Shown here piece by piece: positions 34,561 to 42,994 of a DNA stretch of 64,000 bases. Source of the DNA: Bacteroidales bacterium (GTDB lineage: Bacteria; Bacteroidota; Bacteroidia; Bacteroidales; ML635J-15). The position numbers were made by a program, and so were the translations under genes. Position 1 is the stretch's first letter. Each line of letters begins with the position of its first letter. The DNA lies in the NCBI GenBank assembly GCA_017620015.1, contig JAFZRE010000015.1, positions 243,202-307,201 of the forward strand, in the 5' to 3' direction. Below the pieces are notes generated by a model. It saw only the letters and a program-made list of their open reading frames with translations, had not been told where the DNA came from and did not search any database.

Positions 34561-34738
34561 ACACGGCTCTTTCATTTGGACCATATTGTTATTTGTGATA
34601 CAAATAATTAGCATCTGAATAAATCCGCTGGCTGAGCTTGTCGAAGTCAAGGTGACGAAATGATATAATATACATTAACCTTACCCTTCGACAGGCTCAG
34701 GGGGCGGAGATTAGTTTTCAAATGAAAGAACCGTGTTG
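34561..34738. repeat. MITE-like palindromic element, about 178 bp
   Basis: The ends ACACGGCTCTTTCATTTG (34561-34578) and, inverted, ACACGGTTCTTTCATTTG (34721-34738) match at 17 of 18 positions. Nested inside is the pair CTGAGCTTGTCGAAG / CTGAGCCTGTCGAAG (34633-34647, inverted at 34685-34699). No open reading frame lies within. The arms differ by an extra stretch of about 36 bp on the left. This looks like a small non-autonomous element or a long REP composite. Confidence 0.6.
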
Positions 34739-34788
34739 AACACCGAAATACATTAAAATTCCCGCTTCGTACTTCGTAAATATTTCTT

Positions 34789-34796
34789 ACTTTTGC
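34789..34796 (+). promoter_or_regulatory. -7 promoter element of cdaA
   Basis: TACTTTTG matches TAnnTTTG, 17 bp before the GTG start. Confidence 0.6.
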
Positions 34797-34813
34797 GCCA
34801 TAATATATAATAG

Positions 34814-35656
34814 GTGCTATTGTCGCTGATACATATTACCATCATTGATGTTATCGACATTCTCATTGTCGCATTCCTGCTGTACAAACTCTACCAGATG
34901 ATTAAAGGTACGGCAGCCATGAAGATTTTCTTCGGAATTGCCATTGTATATCTTGTGTGGCTGATTGTAAAAGCCCTCAAGATGGAACTTGTGGAATCGA
35001 TTATGGGACAGGTAATTGGCGTTGGCGTCATTGCGCTGATTGTGGTTTTCCAGCAGGAAGTCAGACAGTTCCTTCTTATGCTTGGCGACAAATATTTCAA
35101 GCGTGGCTTCCTTGTCGGCAAGGTGAAACTGCGCAACGACTTTTCGCTCGAAGCTGTCGAAAGCATAGTGCAGGCATGTATGGAAATGTCGGAAAGCAAA
35201 ACCGGTGCTCTTATCGTAATAACTCGCGAAACATCGCTACAGACAATCATACAGACTGGCGAAACCGTAAATGCCGACATAAACACTCAGCTAATCAAAG
35301 CTATATTCTACAAAAACGCACCTCTCCACGACGGAGCAATGATAATCGAGAAAAACAGAATTGTCGCTGCAAAGTGCATTCTGCCAGTATCACAAAACCC
35401 CAACCTGCCAAACGAATACGGTCTGCGCCACCGCTCGGGACTCGGCATTTCCGAAACCTCCGATGCGATGGTAATAATCGTGTCGGAACAGTCGGGCAAC
35501 ATTTCAATAGCGCAGAACGCACAAATACACAAGGCATCGGGTCGCGACTACCTGCAAAAAGCAATCCTCGCCTACCTGCGCAAAAAATCCGACAACAAAA
35601 AGGAACACAAGGCAGAGAAAGAAGCCAACAAGGCTGTTGAAGATTCCAAAATTTAA
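34814..35656 (+). CDS. cdaA: Diadenylate cyclase CdaA
   Basis: A 280-aa membrane enzyme that joins two ATP molecules into the second messenger c-di-AMP. Three hydrophobic segments (about 10-30, 36-55 and 60-80) precede the DAC domain, whose signature motifs are present: APLHDGAMII and GLRHRSGLG. The C-terminus is a charged, Lys/Glu-rich tail. The start is uncertain: GTG at 34814 or TTG at 34820; the GTG has the right distance from the -7 element. The common partner cdaR and the frequent neighbour glmM are absent here. The upstream NMO gene is unrelated. Confidence 0.93.
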   Translation: MLLSLIHITIIDVIDILIVAFLLYKLYQMIKGTAAMKIFFGIAIVYLVWLIVKALKMELVESIMGQVIGVGVIALIVVFQQEVRQFLLMLGDKYFKRGFLVGKVKLRNDFSLEAVESIVQACMEMSESKTGALIVITRETSLQTIIQTGETVNADINTQLIKAIFYKNAPLHDGAMIIEKNRIVAAKCILPVSQNPNLPNEYGLRHRSGLGISETSDAMVIIVSEQSGNISIAQNAQIHKASGRDYLQKAILAYLRKKSDNKKEHKAEKEANKAVEDSKI

Positions 35657-35669
35657 CTTCGTGGAACTA

Positions 35670-35733
35670 AAGGTTGAAGCCTTGAAAAGGCTTAGACTTT
35701 AAGCCTGTTAGCCTTTGAGCCTGCAAGCCTCTT
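35670..35733. repeat. Octamer array after cdaA, inverted orientation
   Basis: Read on the minus strand it gives CTTGCAGG, CTCAAAGG, CTAACAGG and CTTAAAGT at period 8. It lies between the cdaA stop and the TetR gene. Confidence 0.65.
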
Positions 35734-35817
35734 TCCATTAACAAAACTTTAACCACAGAAAACGTTTCCACTATGTAAAAGTTTTCTAATTTCGCGCCGA
35801 TTTTTAATTGGATTTTT

Positions 35818-36447
35818 ATGATTGAAAAGGAAACCATATTGGAAGAAGTCGCGAAGATGTTCAACGCCAACGGTATCAAGCCTGTAACTATGGACTACAT
35901 ATCAATGGACATGAAAATCTCCAAGCGCACTCTCTACGAAATTTTCAAGGACAAGGACGACCTTGTGATGCAAGTAATGCAGCACGAGATGAAAAAGGCC
36001 GACGAGAAAATCAAAAAAATCATTGCCGAAAGCGACAATGTGCTCGATGCTATCTTCAGCATTGCCGAGGAGAAGGTACAAGCCAGCGCAAAATCGAAGA
36101 CTAACCCCAAGACATTGGAGGATTTGATAAAATACCACCCAGCAATATACTCGTCCGCCTATAAGAAAATCAGAGAAGAAACCTACACCACAATATTCAA
36201 GCTTATTGAACGTGGCAAAATAGAAAACTACTTCAAAAAAGACGTTGACACCGACATTCTGATTTTCACCCTACAGAAACTTGTCGAAATCTACGAAAAC
36301 GAGCAGGAATTTGTCAAGAGCAAGCCACCGGTAGCTTTCCATCACACACTTACAATTCCTATTCTGCTCGGAATATCAACCCCTCAGGGTCAGGAAATAA
36401 TTAACGAAAAGGTAAAGAAACTCATAAAAAGCAAAGATAACAAATGA
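35818..36447 (+). CDS. TetR/AcrR-family regulator of the efflux operon
   Basis: A 209-aa regulator. The N-terminal helix-turn-helix (ILEEVAKMFNANGIKPVTMD followed by ISMDMKISKRTLYEIFKDKDDL) is of TetR type. The remaining helical domain would bind a ligand. Its last four bases overlap the TolC-like gene (ATGA), so it is the first gene of the operon TetR-TolC-MFP-RND and very probably controls it, likely as a repressor released by a pump substrate. That mode of control is family knowledge, not shown by the sequence. Confidence 0.88.
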   Translation: MIEKETILEEVAKMFNANGIKPVTMDYISMDMKISKRTLYEIFKDKDDLVMQVMQHEMKKADEKIKKIIAESDNVLDAIFSIAEEKVQASAKSKTNPKTLEDLIKYHPAIYSSAYKKIREETYTTIFKLIERGKIENYFKKDVDTDILIFTLQKLVEIYENEQEFVKSKPPVAFHHTLTIPILLGISTPQGQEIINEKVKKLIKSKDNK

Positions 36448-37742
36448 GAAGAATTGCATTAATTACAACCGCAGTGCTTATGCTGCTGTCGGCTGCACAT
36501 TCATTTGCACAAAACGAAGACGGAGCGTTATCAATTTCGCTTAAAGCGGCTCAGGACTATGCCGTAGAGCACAACAAGACACTGAAAAACTCGAGTCTTG
36601 ACATCCGCAAGGCCGAAGCTGCAAAATGGGGAGCAATCGCCTCAATGCTTCCACAGGTAAGCGCAAGCCTCGGATACTCAAACTATTGCGGATACGAAAT
36701 GAATCTCGGTCCAATGTCGATGTCGATGCCAGCAACTGGAACTCTCGGCATAACCGCTTCGGTTGCACTCACAGGACAGCAAATCATTGGCATACAAATG
36801 GCCGAAATGTCTAAAACTCTCGCCGACATTACTACCCAGCAGTCCGAAGACGAAATACGCTACCAGGTGGCAAAAATCTATATGTCGATTCTGGTGATGC
36901 AGAACACCACCGAACTGCTCGAACGCAGTCTCGAAAACCTTGAAAGCCTGCAAGAAACAACGCAAAATGCCGTTGATGTAGGTGCTGCCGAACAGACCGA
37001 TGCCGACAAGTTGATGGTTCAGGTATTGTCGCTCCGCACAAGCATAAGCTCTACAAACAGGTCGCTCGAAATGATCGAAAACTCAATGCGCCTGCAACTT
37101 GGCTGCGGTGTAAACACTAAACTCACTCTCACCCAGACTGTTGACGACATTCTGAAGCCGGAAGCAATTCTCGCTCTGCAAAACGAAACCTTCAATGTGG
37201 AGAACAACTACAACTACCAGTTGCTACAAGAAAACTCCAAACTGCTCAAAAAGCAGATTGACCTCAAGATAATGGGTTATGTCCCGACCTTGAGCGCATA
37301 CTACCAGTATTCGGGCAGAACATATTTCGGAAAGAAGGAAGGTTTCAACATGACCCCGCCAAACCTCATCGGTCTTACGCTTAATGTCCCGATATGGAGC
37401 AGCGGAAAGACTTGGTCGGATGTGAAGCAGGCAAAAATCGAATACGAGAAGTTCCAGAACACAATCGAAACAACCCGCGATGCCCTGCTGGTTCAGGAAC
37501 GCCAGTTGCGCTACAATGTGACATCAAACTACGAAACCTACGAGGCCCAGAAACTTAACCTCGAAGTCACCGAGCGCGTATTTACCAACGTTTCGAACAA
37601 GTTCGAACACGGAATGGCATCAAGCCTCGAACTCACAACCGCTAGCAGCGACATAATATCGGCACAGAGCAACTACATTTCGGCCGTGCTAAACCTCGTG
37701 AACGCACAAATAGAATTTGAACAACTGTTGAATAGAAAATAA
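36444..37742 (+). CDS. TolC-family outer-membrane efflux channel
   Basis: A 432-aa protein with a signal peptide (1-23, ending SFAQ) and two outer-membrane efflux protein repeats. Each has a long coiled-coil part, for example LKAAQDYAVEHNKTLKNSSLDIRKAEAAKWGAIASMLPQVSASL (broken here by helix ends) and the second half ending with SNKFEHGMASSLELTTASSDII. It forms the exit duct for the RND pump encoded two genes downstream. It overlaps the TetR gene by four bases and precedes the adaptor by 9 bp. Confidence 0.9.
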   Translation: MRRIALITTAVLMLLSAAHSFAQNEDGALSISLKAAQDYAVEHNKTLKNSSLDIRKAEAAKWGAIASMLPQVSASLGYSNYCGYEMNLGPMSMSMPATGTLGITASVALTGQQIIGIQMAEMSKTLADITTQQSEDEIRYQVAKIYMSILVMQNTTELLERSLENLESLQETTQNAVDVGAAEQTDADKLMVQVLSLRTSISSTNRSLEMIENSMRLQLGCGVNTKLTLTQTVDDILKPEAILALQNETFNVENNYNYQLLQENSKLLKKQIDLKIMGYVPTLSAYYQYSGRTYFGKKEGFNMTPPNLIGLTLNVPIWSSGKTWSDVKQAKIEYEKFQNTIETTRDALLVQERQLRYNVTSNYETYEAQKLNLEVTERVFTNVSNKFEHGMASSLELTTASSDIISAQSNYISAVLNLVNAQIEFEQLLNRK

Positions 37743-37751
37743 GTCAAAACA

Positions 37752-38783
37752 ATGAATATAAAGAATTTGATAGGTGTTGCCTTAATCGCAGCAATGATGC
37801 TGACGGCAACTGGATGCAAAGAGAAGAAAGAAGAGACAAATGTTGCCAATGTTCAGGAAGAAAAGACGGAATTGGTTTCGGTACAGACACTTGCAAAGGA
37901 GACTATCTCCAAGAGCATAAGCATCTCGGCAGTGTTGCAACCATACGAGACTATGAACATTTCGCCGTCGGTAACAGGTATCATAAAGAAGATAAATGTT
38001 GATGTGGCATCGCGTGTCAGCAAAGGTCAGACACTTGTGCAGATGGACGAAACTCAGTTGAAAACCACGCGTTTGCAGTTTGCCAACCTCGAAAAGGAAC
38101 TTGGTCGTGTAGAAGCTTTGCTAAAGAGCGGAAGCGTATCGCAGCAGACCTACGACCAGACCAAGGTGCAGTACGACCTTACAAAGGAAAACCTTGAGTT
38201 CCTCGAGAAAAACACATACGTCAAGGCTGACTTTTCGGGTGTAATTTCGGCAAAGAACTTCGAGTCGGGCGAACTATACAGCGGAATGCCAATACTTACA
38301 TTGATACAGATTAACACGCTGAAGGCAATAGTAAACATTCCCGAAGCCTACTTCCCGATGATAAAGACCGGAACAAAAGTTCAGCTCAGTTCCGACATCT
38401 ACAAGGGACGCACTTTCGAAGGAACAATCGAAATCATATACCCCACCATCGACCCTAATACCCACACATTCCAGGCAAAGGTAAGGATTCCTAACGCAAA
38501 GGAGGAACTTCGTCCGGGTATGTATATGAGCGTAAACATCGACCTCGACAACATCGAAGCAATAATAGTTCCTTACCAGTCGGTTCTTAAACTGCAGGGG
38601 GCTAACGAAAGATATGTATTCATCAACAACGACGGATATGCAAAGCGTGTAGTTGTTGAAATGGGCAAGCGTTTCGACGACAAGATTGAAATCATATCGA
38701 ACGACATTAAGGAAGGCGACGAACTTGTTGTTGTCGGTCAGGCAAAACTCGTCGATGGCGTAAAACTTAACATTTCCAAATAA
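37752..38783 (+). CDS. RND efflux periplasmic adaptor (membrane fusion protein)
   Basis: A 343-aa lipoprotein (TATGC lipobox, Cys24). The order is typical for HlyD/AcrA-type adaptors. A barrel-sandwich half (SPSVTGIIKKINVDVASRVSKGQTLVQMD) precedes a short coiled-coil hairpin (about 95-135, LANLEKELGRVEALLKSG...). The second half follows (KADFSGVISAKNFESGELYSG), then a beta-barrel and a membrane-proximal domain. It links the inner-membrane pump to the TolC channel. It is 18 bp before the RND permease. Confidence 0.92.
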   Translation: MNIKNLIGVALIAAMMLTATGCKEKKEETNVANVQEEKTELVSVQTLAKETISKSISISAVLQPYETMNISPSVTGIIKKINVDVASRVSKGQTLVQMDETQLKTTRLQFANLEKELGRVEALLKSGSVSQQTYDQTKVQYDLTKENLEFLEKNTYVKADFSGVISAKNFESGELYSGMPILTLIQINTLKAIVNIPEAYFPMIKTGTKVQLSSDIYKGRTFEGTIEIIYPTIDPNTHTFQAKVRIPNAKEELRPGMYMSVNIDLDNIEAIIVPYQSVLKLQGANERYVFINNDGYAKRVVVEMGKRFDDKIEIISNDIKEGDELVVVGQAKLVDGVKLNISK

Positions 38784-38801
38784 AGCAGAAAGGACAAGAC
38801 G

Positions 38802-41800
38802 ATGAGTATCTACAAAACCGCAATACAAAAGCCTATCACTACGGGACTTATCTTTGTCGCCGTAATTGTGATGGGTCTGTTCTCGCTGTCACGACTGCCA
38901 ATCGACCAGTTCCCCGAAATCGACCCGCCGTATGTCACCATTATGACAACCTATCCGGGTGCAAACGCCAGCGAAATCGAAACCAACATAAGCAAGATTC
39001 TCGAAAATGCACTTAACTCCGTCGATGGACTTAAGAACTTGTTTTCCACCTCGAAGGATAACCTTTCCATTGTAACGCTCGAATTTGAGTGGGGAGTCAA
39101 CATCGACGATGTGATGAACGACATCCGCTCCTATGTCGATTTGGTTTACGACAACCTGCCCGACGGTGTAAGCCGACCAATGATTATCAAGTTGAACTCG
39201 AGCGCAATGCCAATCATGCAACTCGGATTCACTGCCGAGGAAAGTTATGCAGGCTTGGACAAAATATTGGAGGACAATGTTGTAAACACCCTGAACCGTA
39301 TCGACGGCATCGGAAACATTTCGCTTTCGGGAGCCCCCGACCGTTATGTGTATGTTGACCTTGACCCCAACCAGCTCGACGCCTACAACCTTTCGGTTGA
39401 AGTAGTCGGAAATGCCATTGCAGGCAACAACCTCAACCTTGCATCGGGAACCGTGAAGATGGGAAAGGAACAGTACCAGCTCCGCGTTGAAAGCGAATAC
39501 ATTGAAAGTTCCGAAATCAACAACATCGTTGTAACAACCACCCCCGACGGCAAGCAGGTTTTCGTCCGCGACCTTGCAACAGTGCGCGATACCATCAAGG
39601 ACCTGTCGCTCGACGAAAGAATAAGCATCCTCGAAGACGGTCAGGAAGTTCTCGGAAAGGAAGGTGTCCGTTTGCAAATCAGCAAGCAGACCGGCGCAAA
39701 CACCGTTGAAATATGTAGGAAGGTGAACGCCGAAATGGAGAAAATCATGAAAATCCTTCCTCCAGACATCAAATGTACCGTAATCCGCGATGGTTCAATA
39801 GAAATCAAGAATGCAATCTTCGGTCTTGCCGACTCAATATTCTACGCTTTGCTGTTCGTGGTACTCGTTGTGCTAGTATTCCTCGGCAACTGGCGTTCAA
39901 CATTGATTATCAGCTTGACAATTCCTATTTCGCTTATCGTATCATTCATCTACCTGCTCATGGCCGACAGCTCGCTCAACATAGTCTCGCTTGCTTCGCT
40001 TACCATTGCAATCGGTATGGTGGTGGACGATGCTATCGTTGTACTTGAAAACATTACCAAGCACATCGAACGAGGCTCCAGCCCGCGCGAAGCTGCAATC
40101 TACGCAACCAACGAGGTATGGGTATCTGTTATCGCGACCACCCTTGTTATCGTTGCCGTGTTCGTCCCGCTTACAATGCTTACGGGTATGGCAGGTATCA
40201 TGTTCAAAGAACTCGGATGGATTGTTACAATAGTAGTATGTACCTCAACGGCAACAGCTATCACGCTTATCCCGATGCTCTGTTCAAAGATGCTGAAAGC
40301 TAACAAGTTCTTCGTCAACAAGGAGGAAGAAAAGGAATATCTCGCAAAGCAGAAGAAGAAAATTTTCTCTCACAAGAATACTATCGGCAAGCTGTTCGAC
40401 AAGATTGACCTCTGGTATTCTAAACTGCTCCGCGTATGCCTCGACCACAAGCTTATAACTATGCTCATTGCTCTTGCAATATTCGTAGTTTCGCTGATTC
40501 CGTTTACCAACGGCACAATCGGAACCGACTTCATGCAGCAGCAGGATAATGGCAGCATGTCAATCAAGATAGAACTCCAGCGCGGTACAAGAATCGAAGA
40601 AACACTTAAAACTGCCCGTAGGATAGAGTGCAGGATTCACGAACTTATCCCCGAAACCAAGGTTATCTCTACTTCGGCAGGTTCGAACGACGAATCAAGT
40701 ATTTCGGCACTGTTCTCGGGAACAACCAACAACAAGATAAACATGACCGTCAGAACATCGAAGAAGTACGAGCGTAAGCGTACAATCTTCGAAATGGCCG
40801 AAATTATCCGTGAAGAACTGAAGAGTTACCCCGAAATCATCAACTATTCGGTTTCGACAAGCAGCGGCGGCGGTGGCGGTATGGGCAACAACAATGTTTC
40901 GGTTGAAATCTACGGCTACGACTTCGACGAAACAAATATCCTTGCCAACGAGTTGAAACATAAGTTCAAGGAACTGCCGTCGGCACGCGATGTGACCATA
41001 AGCCGTGAGGAAGACCGTGCTGAACTTCAGATAGTTTTCGACAAGGAAAAGCTTGCACGCCACGGACTTAGCACATCTCAAGCCGCAATGTATGTAAGAT
41101 ACCGTGTAAACGGAATGACTGCCGGATTCCTGAAGGAAGACGGTAAGGAATACGACATCGTTGTCCGACTGAAGGAAGAATTCCGCAACAGCTTAACCGA
41201 CATCGAGGAACTTACCATAATGGGACCGAGAGGTGAAAAAATCAAGTTGAGCGAACTTGCCGAAATTAGCGAATACTGGTGTCCACCTAACATCGAACGC
41301 AAGAACCGCCAGCGTTACCTTACCGTCAGCGTAACACCTTACAACGCTTCGTTGGGCGACCTCGCAAAGGATGTTCAGGGAGTTATCGACCAGACAAATA
41401 TTCCGCTCGGCATCTCAACACGACTTGGCGGTTCGTACGAAACCCAGCAGGATACCTTCAAGGATATGGTTACCCTGGCACTGCTCATCATGATGTTGGT
41501 TTACATTGTAATGGCATCGCAGTTCGAATCGTTCTCCAAGCCGTTCATCATAATGATGTCAATCCCGTTCGCAATAACCGGTACTATCCTCGCATTGCTT
41601 ATTACTGGCGCAACCCTCGACATGATGGGCGCATTAGGCTTGATACTTCTTATAGGTATCGTTGTTAAGAACGGTATCGTGCTCGTCGATTACATCAACC
41701 TTATGCGCGACCGTGGCTACGAGCTGAAGGAAGCAATTGCCCTTTCGGGACAGTCGCGTCTGCGTCCTGTACTTATGACGGCGTTCACCACAATCCTCGG

Positions 41801-42080
41801 TATGGTGCCAATGGCAATGAGTACCAGCGAAGGCTCAGAATTGTGGCATGGTATGGGTATCGTCGTAATCGGCGGTCTTACCGTATCGACCTTCGTAACC
41901 TTGATTGTCGTACCAGTGCTTTATGCAATCTTCTCGCGCAAGGGCGAACGCGACGACCAGGCTAAGCTCCGCAAGACATTCGTATTCATGGACATCAACA
42001 ATGCCGACTACGAATACCTCGACAAGGAAGAGAACGAAGCAGCGCCAGTTAACCAGAACGAAGAACCTAAAAACTCATAA
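38802..42080 (+). CDS. RND efflux permease (HAE-1 type)
   Basis: A 1,092-aa inner-membrane proton-driven exporter. The N-terminal first membrane helix (ITTGLIFVAVIVMGLFSL) is followed by the first periplasmic domain. Helices 2-6 carry the proton-relay acidic pair in GMVVDDAIVVLENI; a second large periplasmic domain and helices 8-12 (from about 875) complete the duplication. The length is slightly above E. coli AcrB (1,049 aa); the extra residues include an acidic C-terminal tail. Substrates cannot be predicted from sequence. A small palindrome follows its stop. Confidence 0.95.
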   Translation: MSIYKTAIQKPITTGLIFVAVIVMGLFSLSRLPIDQFPEIDPPYVTIMTTYPGANASEIETNISKILENALNSVDGLKNLFSTSKDNLSIVTLEFEWGVNIDDVMNDIRSYVDLVYDNLPDGVSRPMIIKLNSSAMPIMQLGFTAEESYAGLDKILEDNVVNTLNRIDGIGNISLSGAPDRYVYVDLDPNQLDAYNLSVEVVGNAIAGNNLNLASGTVKMGKEQYQLRVESEYIESSEINNIVVTTTPDGKQVFVRDLATVRDTIKDLSLDERISILEDGQEVLGKEGVRLQISKQTGANTVEICRKVNAEMEKIMKILPPDIKCTVIRDGSIEIKNAIFGLADSIFYALLFVVLVVLVFLGNWRSTLIISLTIPISLIVSFIYLLMADSSLNIVSLASLTIAIGMVVDDAIVVLENITKHIERGSSPREAAIYATNEVWVSVIATTLVIVAVFVPLTMLTGMAGIMFKELGWIVTIVVCTSTATAITLIPMLCSKMLKANKFFVNKEEEKEYLAKQKKKIFSHKNTIGKLFDKIDLWYSKLLRVCLDHKLITMLIALAIFVVSLIPFTNGTIGTDFMQQQDNGSMSIKIELQRGTRIEETLKTARRIECRIHELIPETKVISTSAGSNDESSISALFSGTTNNKINMTVRTSKKYERKRTIFEMAEIIREELKSYPEIINYSVSTSSGGGGGMGNNNVSVEIYGYDFDETNILANELKHKFKELPSARDVTISREEDRAELQIVFDKEKLARHGLSTSQAAMYVRYRVNGMTAGFLKEDGKEYDIVVRLKEEFRNSLTDIEELTIMGPRGEKIKLSELAEISEYWCPPNIERKNRQRYLTVSVTPYNASLGDLAKDVQGVIDQTNIPLGISTRLGGSYETQQDTFKDMVTLALLIMMLVYIVMASQFESFSKPFIIMMSIPFAITGTILALLITGATLDMMGALGLILLIGIVVKNGIVLVDYINLMRDRGYELKEAIALSGQSRLRPVLMTAFTTILGMVPMAMSTSEGSELWHGMGIVVIGGLTVSTFVTLIVVPVLYAIFSRKGERDDQAKLRKTFVFMDINNADYEYLDKEENEAAPVNQNEEPKNS

Positions 42081-42088
42081 ATTGTAAA

Positions 42089-42108
42089 GTCGTAGCTCGC
42101 TACGACTC
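42089..42108. repeat. 20-bp palindrome after the RND gene
   Basis: AGTCGTAGC and GCTACGACT form a perfect nine-bp stem with a 2-nt loop, nine bases after the permease stop. It could be a weak terminator or a member of the dispersed palindrome class. Confidence 0.55.
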
Positions 42109-42109
42109 T

Positions 42110-42290
42110 ACATTGAACTTTAAACTTAGAAACATAGAAACGGCGAAGCCATAGAAACACAGAAACCAGAAACATAGAAACGGCGAAGCCATAGAACGGC
42201 GAAGCCTTCAACGAAGTTAAACTTAGAAACTTTTTTAACGTTGAACCATTGAACTTTGAACTTTAAACGTTGAACCTTAAAACAACTTAG
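42110..42290 (+). repeat. Composite AGAAAC / GGCGAAGCC / TTGAACT array
   Basis: It mixes units ATAGAAAC (period 8), GGCGAAGCC and TTGAACT or TTAAACT (period 7), including GCCTTCAACGAAG followed by TTAAACTTAGAAAC. It fills the whole gap to the PII-like gene. The same phrases recur upstream of rpsA, the C10 protease and the CHAT gene. Confidence 0.7.
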
Positions 42291-42292
42291 AG

Positions 42293-42586
42293 ATGAAAGC
42301 AGTATTCATAGTATATAACCAAGCAAACACCGAGCGTGTTGAATATATTCTCGATACACTGAACATCAGAGGCTTCACATATTGGGAAAATGTGCAGGGA
42401 CGAGGCTCCAAAAATGGTGAACCGCGCCGAGGCACCCACACTTGGCCGGAAATGAACTCGGCAATAGTTACCGTAGTTCCCGACGAGAAAGTTCCCGAAC
42501 TTCTCGAAACCGTAAAGAAACTTGACAACCGCAACCGTGAAGTCGGTGTAAAGGCTTTTGTGTGGAACATCGAGCAGATGATTTAA
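42293..42586 (+). CDS. PII-like small regulatory protein
   Basis: A 97-aa protein with the ferredoxin-like fold order of the GlnB/PII superfamily: the strand MKAVFIVYNQ, a helix (TERVEYILDTL), then GFTYWENVQGRGSKNG in place of the T-loop. A second beta-alpha-beta half with AIVTVVPDEKVPELLETVKKLD follows. It lacks the canonical uridylylation tyrosine context of GlnB. Similar PII-like genes often follow RND or transporter operons in Bacteroidota, and the position here (about 210 bp after the RND gene) agrees. It may sense a small ligand and tune the pump; this is inference. Confidence 0.75.
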   Translation: MKAVFIVYNQANTERVEYILDTLNIRGFTYWENVQGRGSKNGEPRRGTHTWPEMNSAIVTVVPDEKVPELLETVKKLDNRNREVGVKAFVWNIEQMI

Positions 42587-42709
42587 TTTACTAACGTTGT
42601 CATTCCGAAAAGCAGAACGAACAGCAAAAGGAACGTTGCTTGTGAGTTCGCTTATCCGGAATCTGTTCTACATTTAATTTAGGCAAAGGAAAACAGATTT
42701 CATAACGAA

Positions 42710-42743
42710 GAAAGCGGAAGCAATTTTGTTTCCGCTTTTTTCT
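42710..42743 (+). terminator. Terminator downstream of the PII-like gene
   Basis: The nine-bp stem AAAGCGGAA/TTCCGCTTT is followed by a T-rich run. Confidence 0.8.
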
Positions 42744-42816
42744 ATTTTTAACGACACAGCCATATAGTGCAGTAAATCAGCGACAAATCTTGACAAAAAA
42801 TTTTTCAAATAATCCT

Positions 42817-42846
42817 TTGCCGTAATAAAAAAAGGCATTACCTTTG
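42817..42846 (+). promoter_or_regulatory. Promoter of tRNA-Leu(GAG)
   Basis: TTG at 42817-42819, a 19-bp spacer and TACCTTTG at 42839-42846 match the -33/-7 consensus, 11 bp before the tRNA. Confidence 0.65.
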
Positions 42847-42857
42847 CGCCCGTGTTT

Positions 42858-42942
42858 GCCCAGGTGGTGAAATTGGTAGACACGCCAGCTTGAGGGGCTG
42901 GTGCTCACAAAGGGCGTGCAGGTTCAAGTCCTGTCCTGGGCA
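42858..42942 (+). tRNA. tRNA-Leu (anticodon GAG)
   Basis: A class II tRNA with a fully paired acceptor stem (GCCCAGG/CCTGGGC). The anticodon stem CCAGC/GCTGG closes the loop TTGAGGG, so the anticodon is GAG (reads CUC and CUU). The variable arm is long and the T arm reads GGTTCAAGTCC. The discriminator is A; CCA is not encoded. Confidence 0.93.
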
Positions 42943-42943
42943 C

Positions 42944-42974
42944 AAAAAAAGCGAACTTCGGTTCGCTTTTTTTG
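42944..42974 (+). terminator. Terminator of tRNA-Leu(GAG)
   Basis: The stem GCGAAC/GTTCGC with a TTCG tetraloop, flanked by A7 and T7; it can serve both strands, including the thiL end at 42995. Confidence 0.88.
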
Positions 42975-42994
42975 TGTTCATTCCTTATCTTTAT

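Noticed and set aside
42110..42290. Repeat arrays considered as a CRISPR array
   Set aside because: Units are 7-9 bp and degenerate, with no constant 28-37 bp repeat or unique spacers, and no cas genes are in the window.
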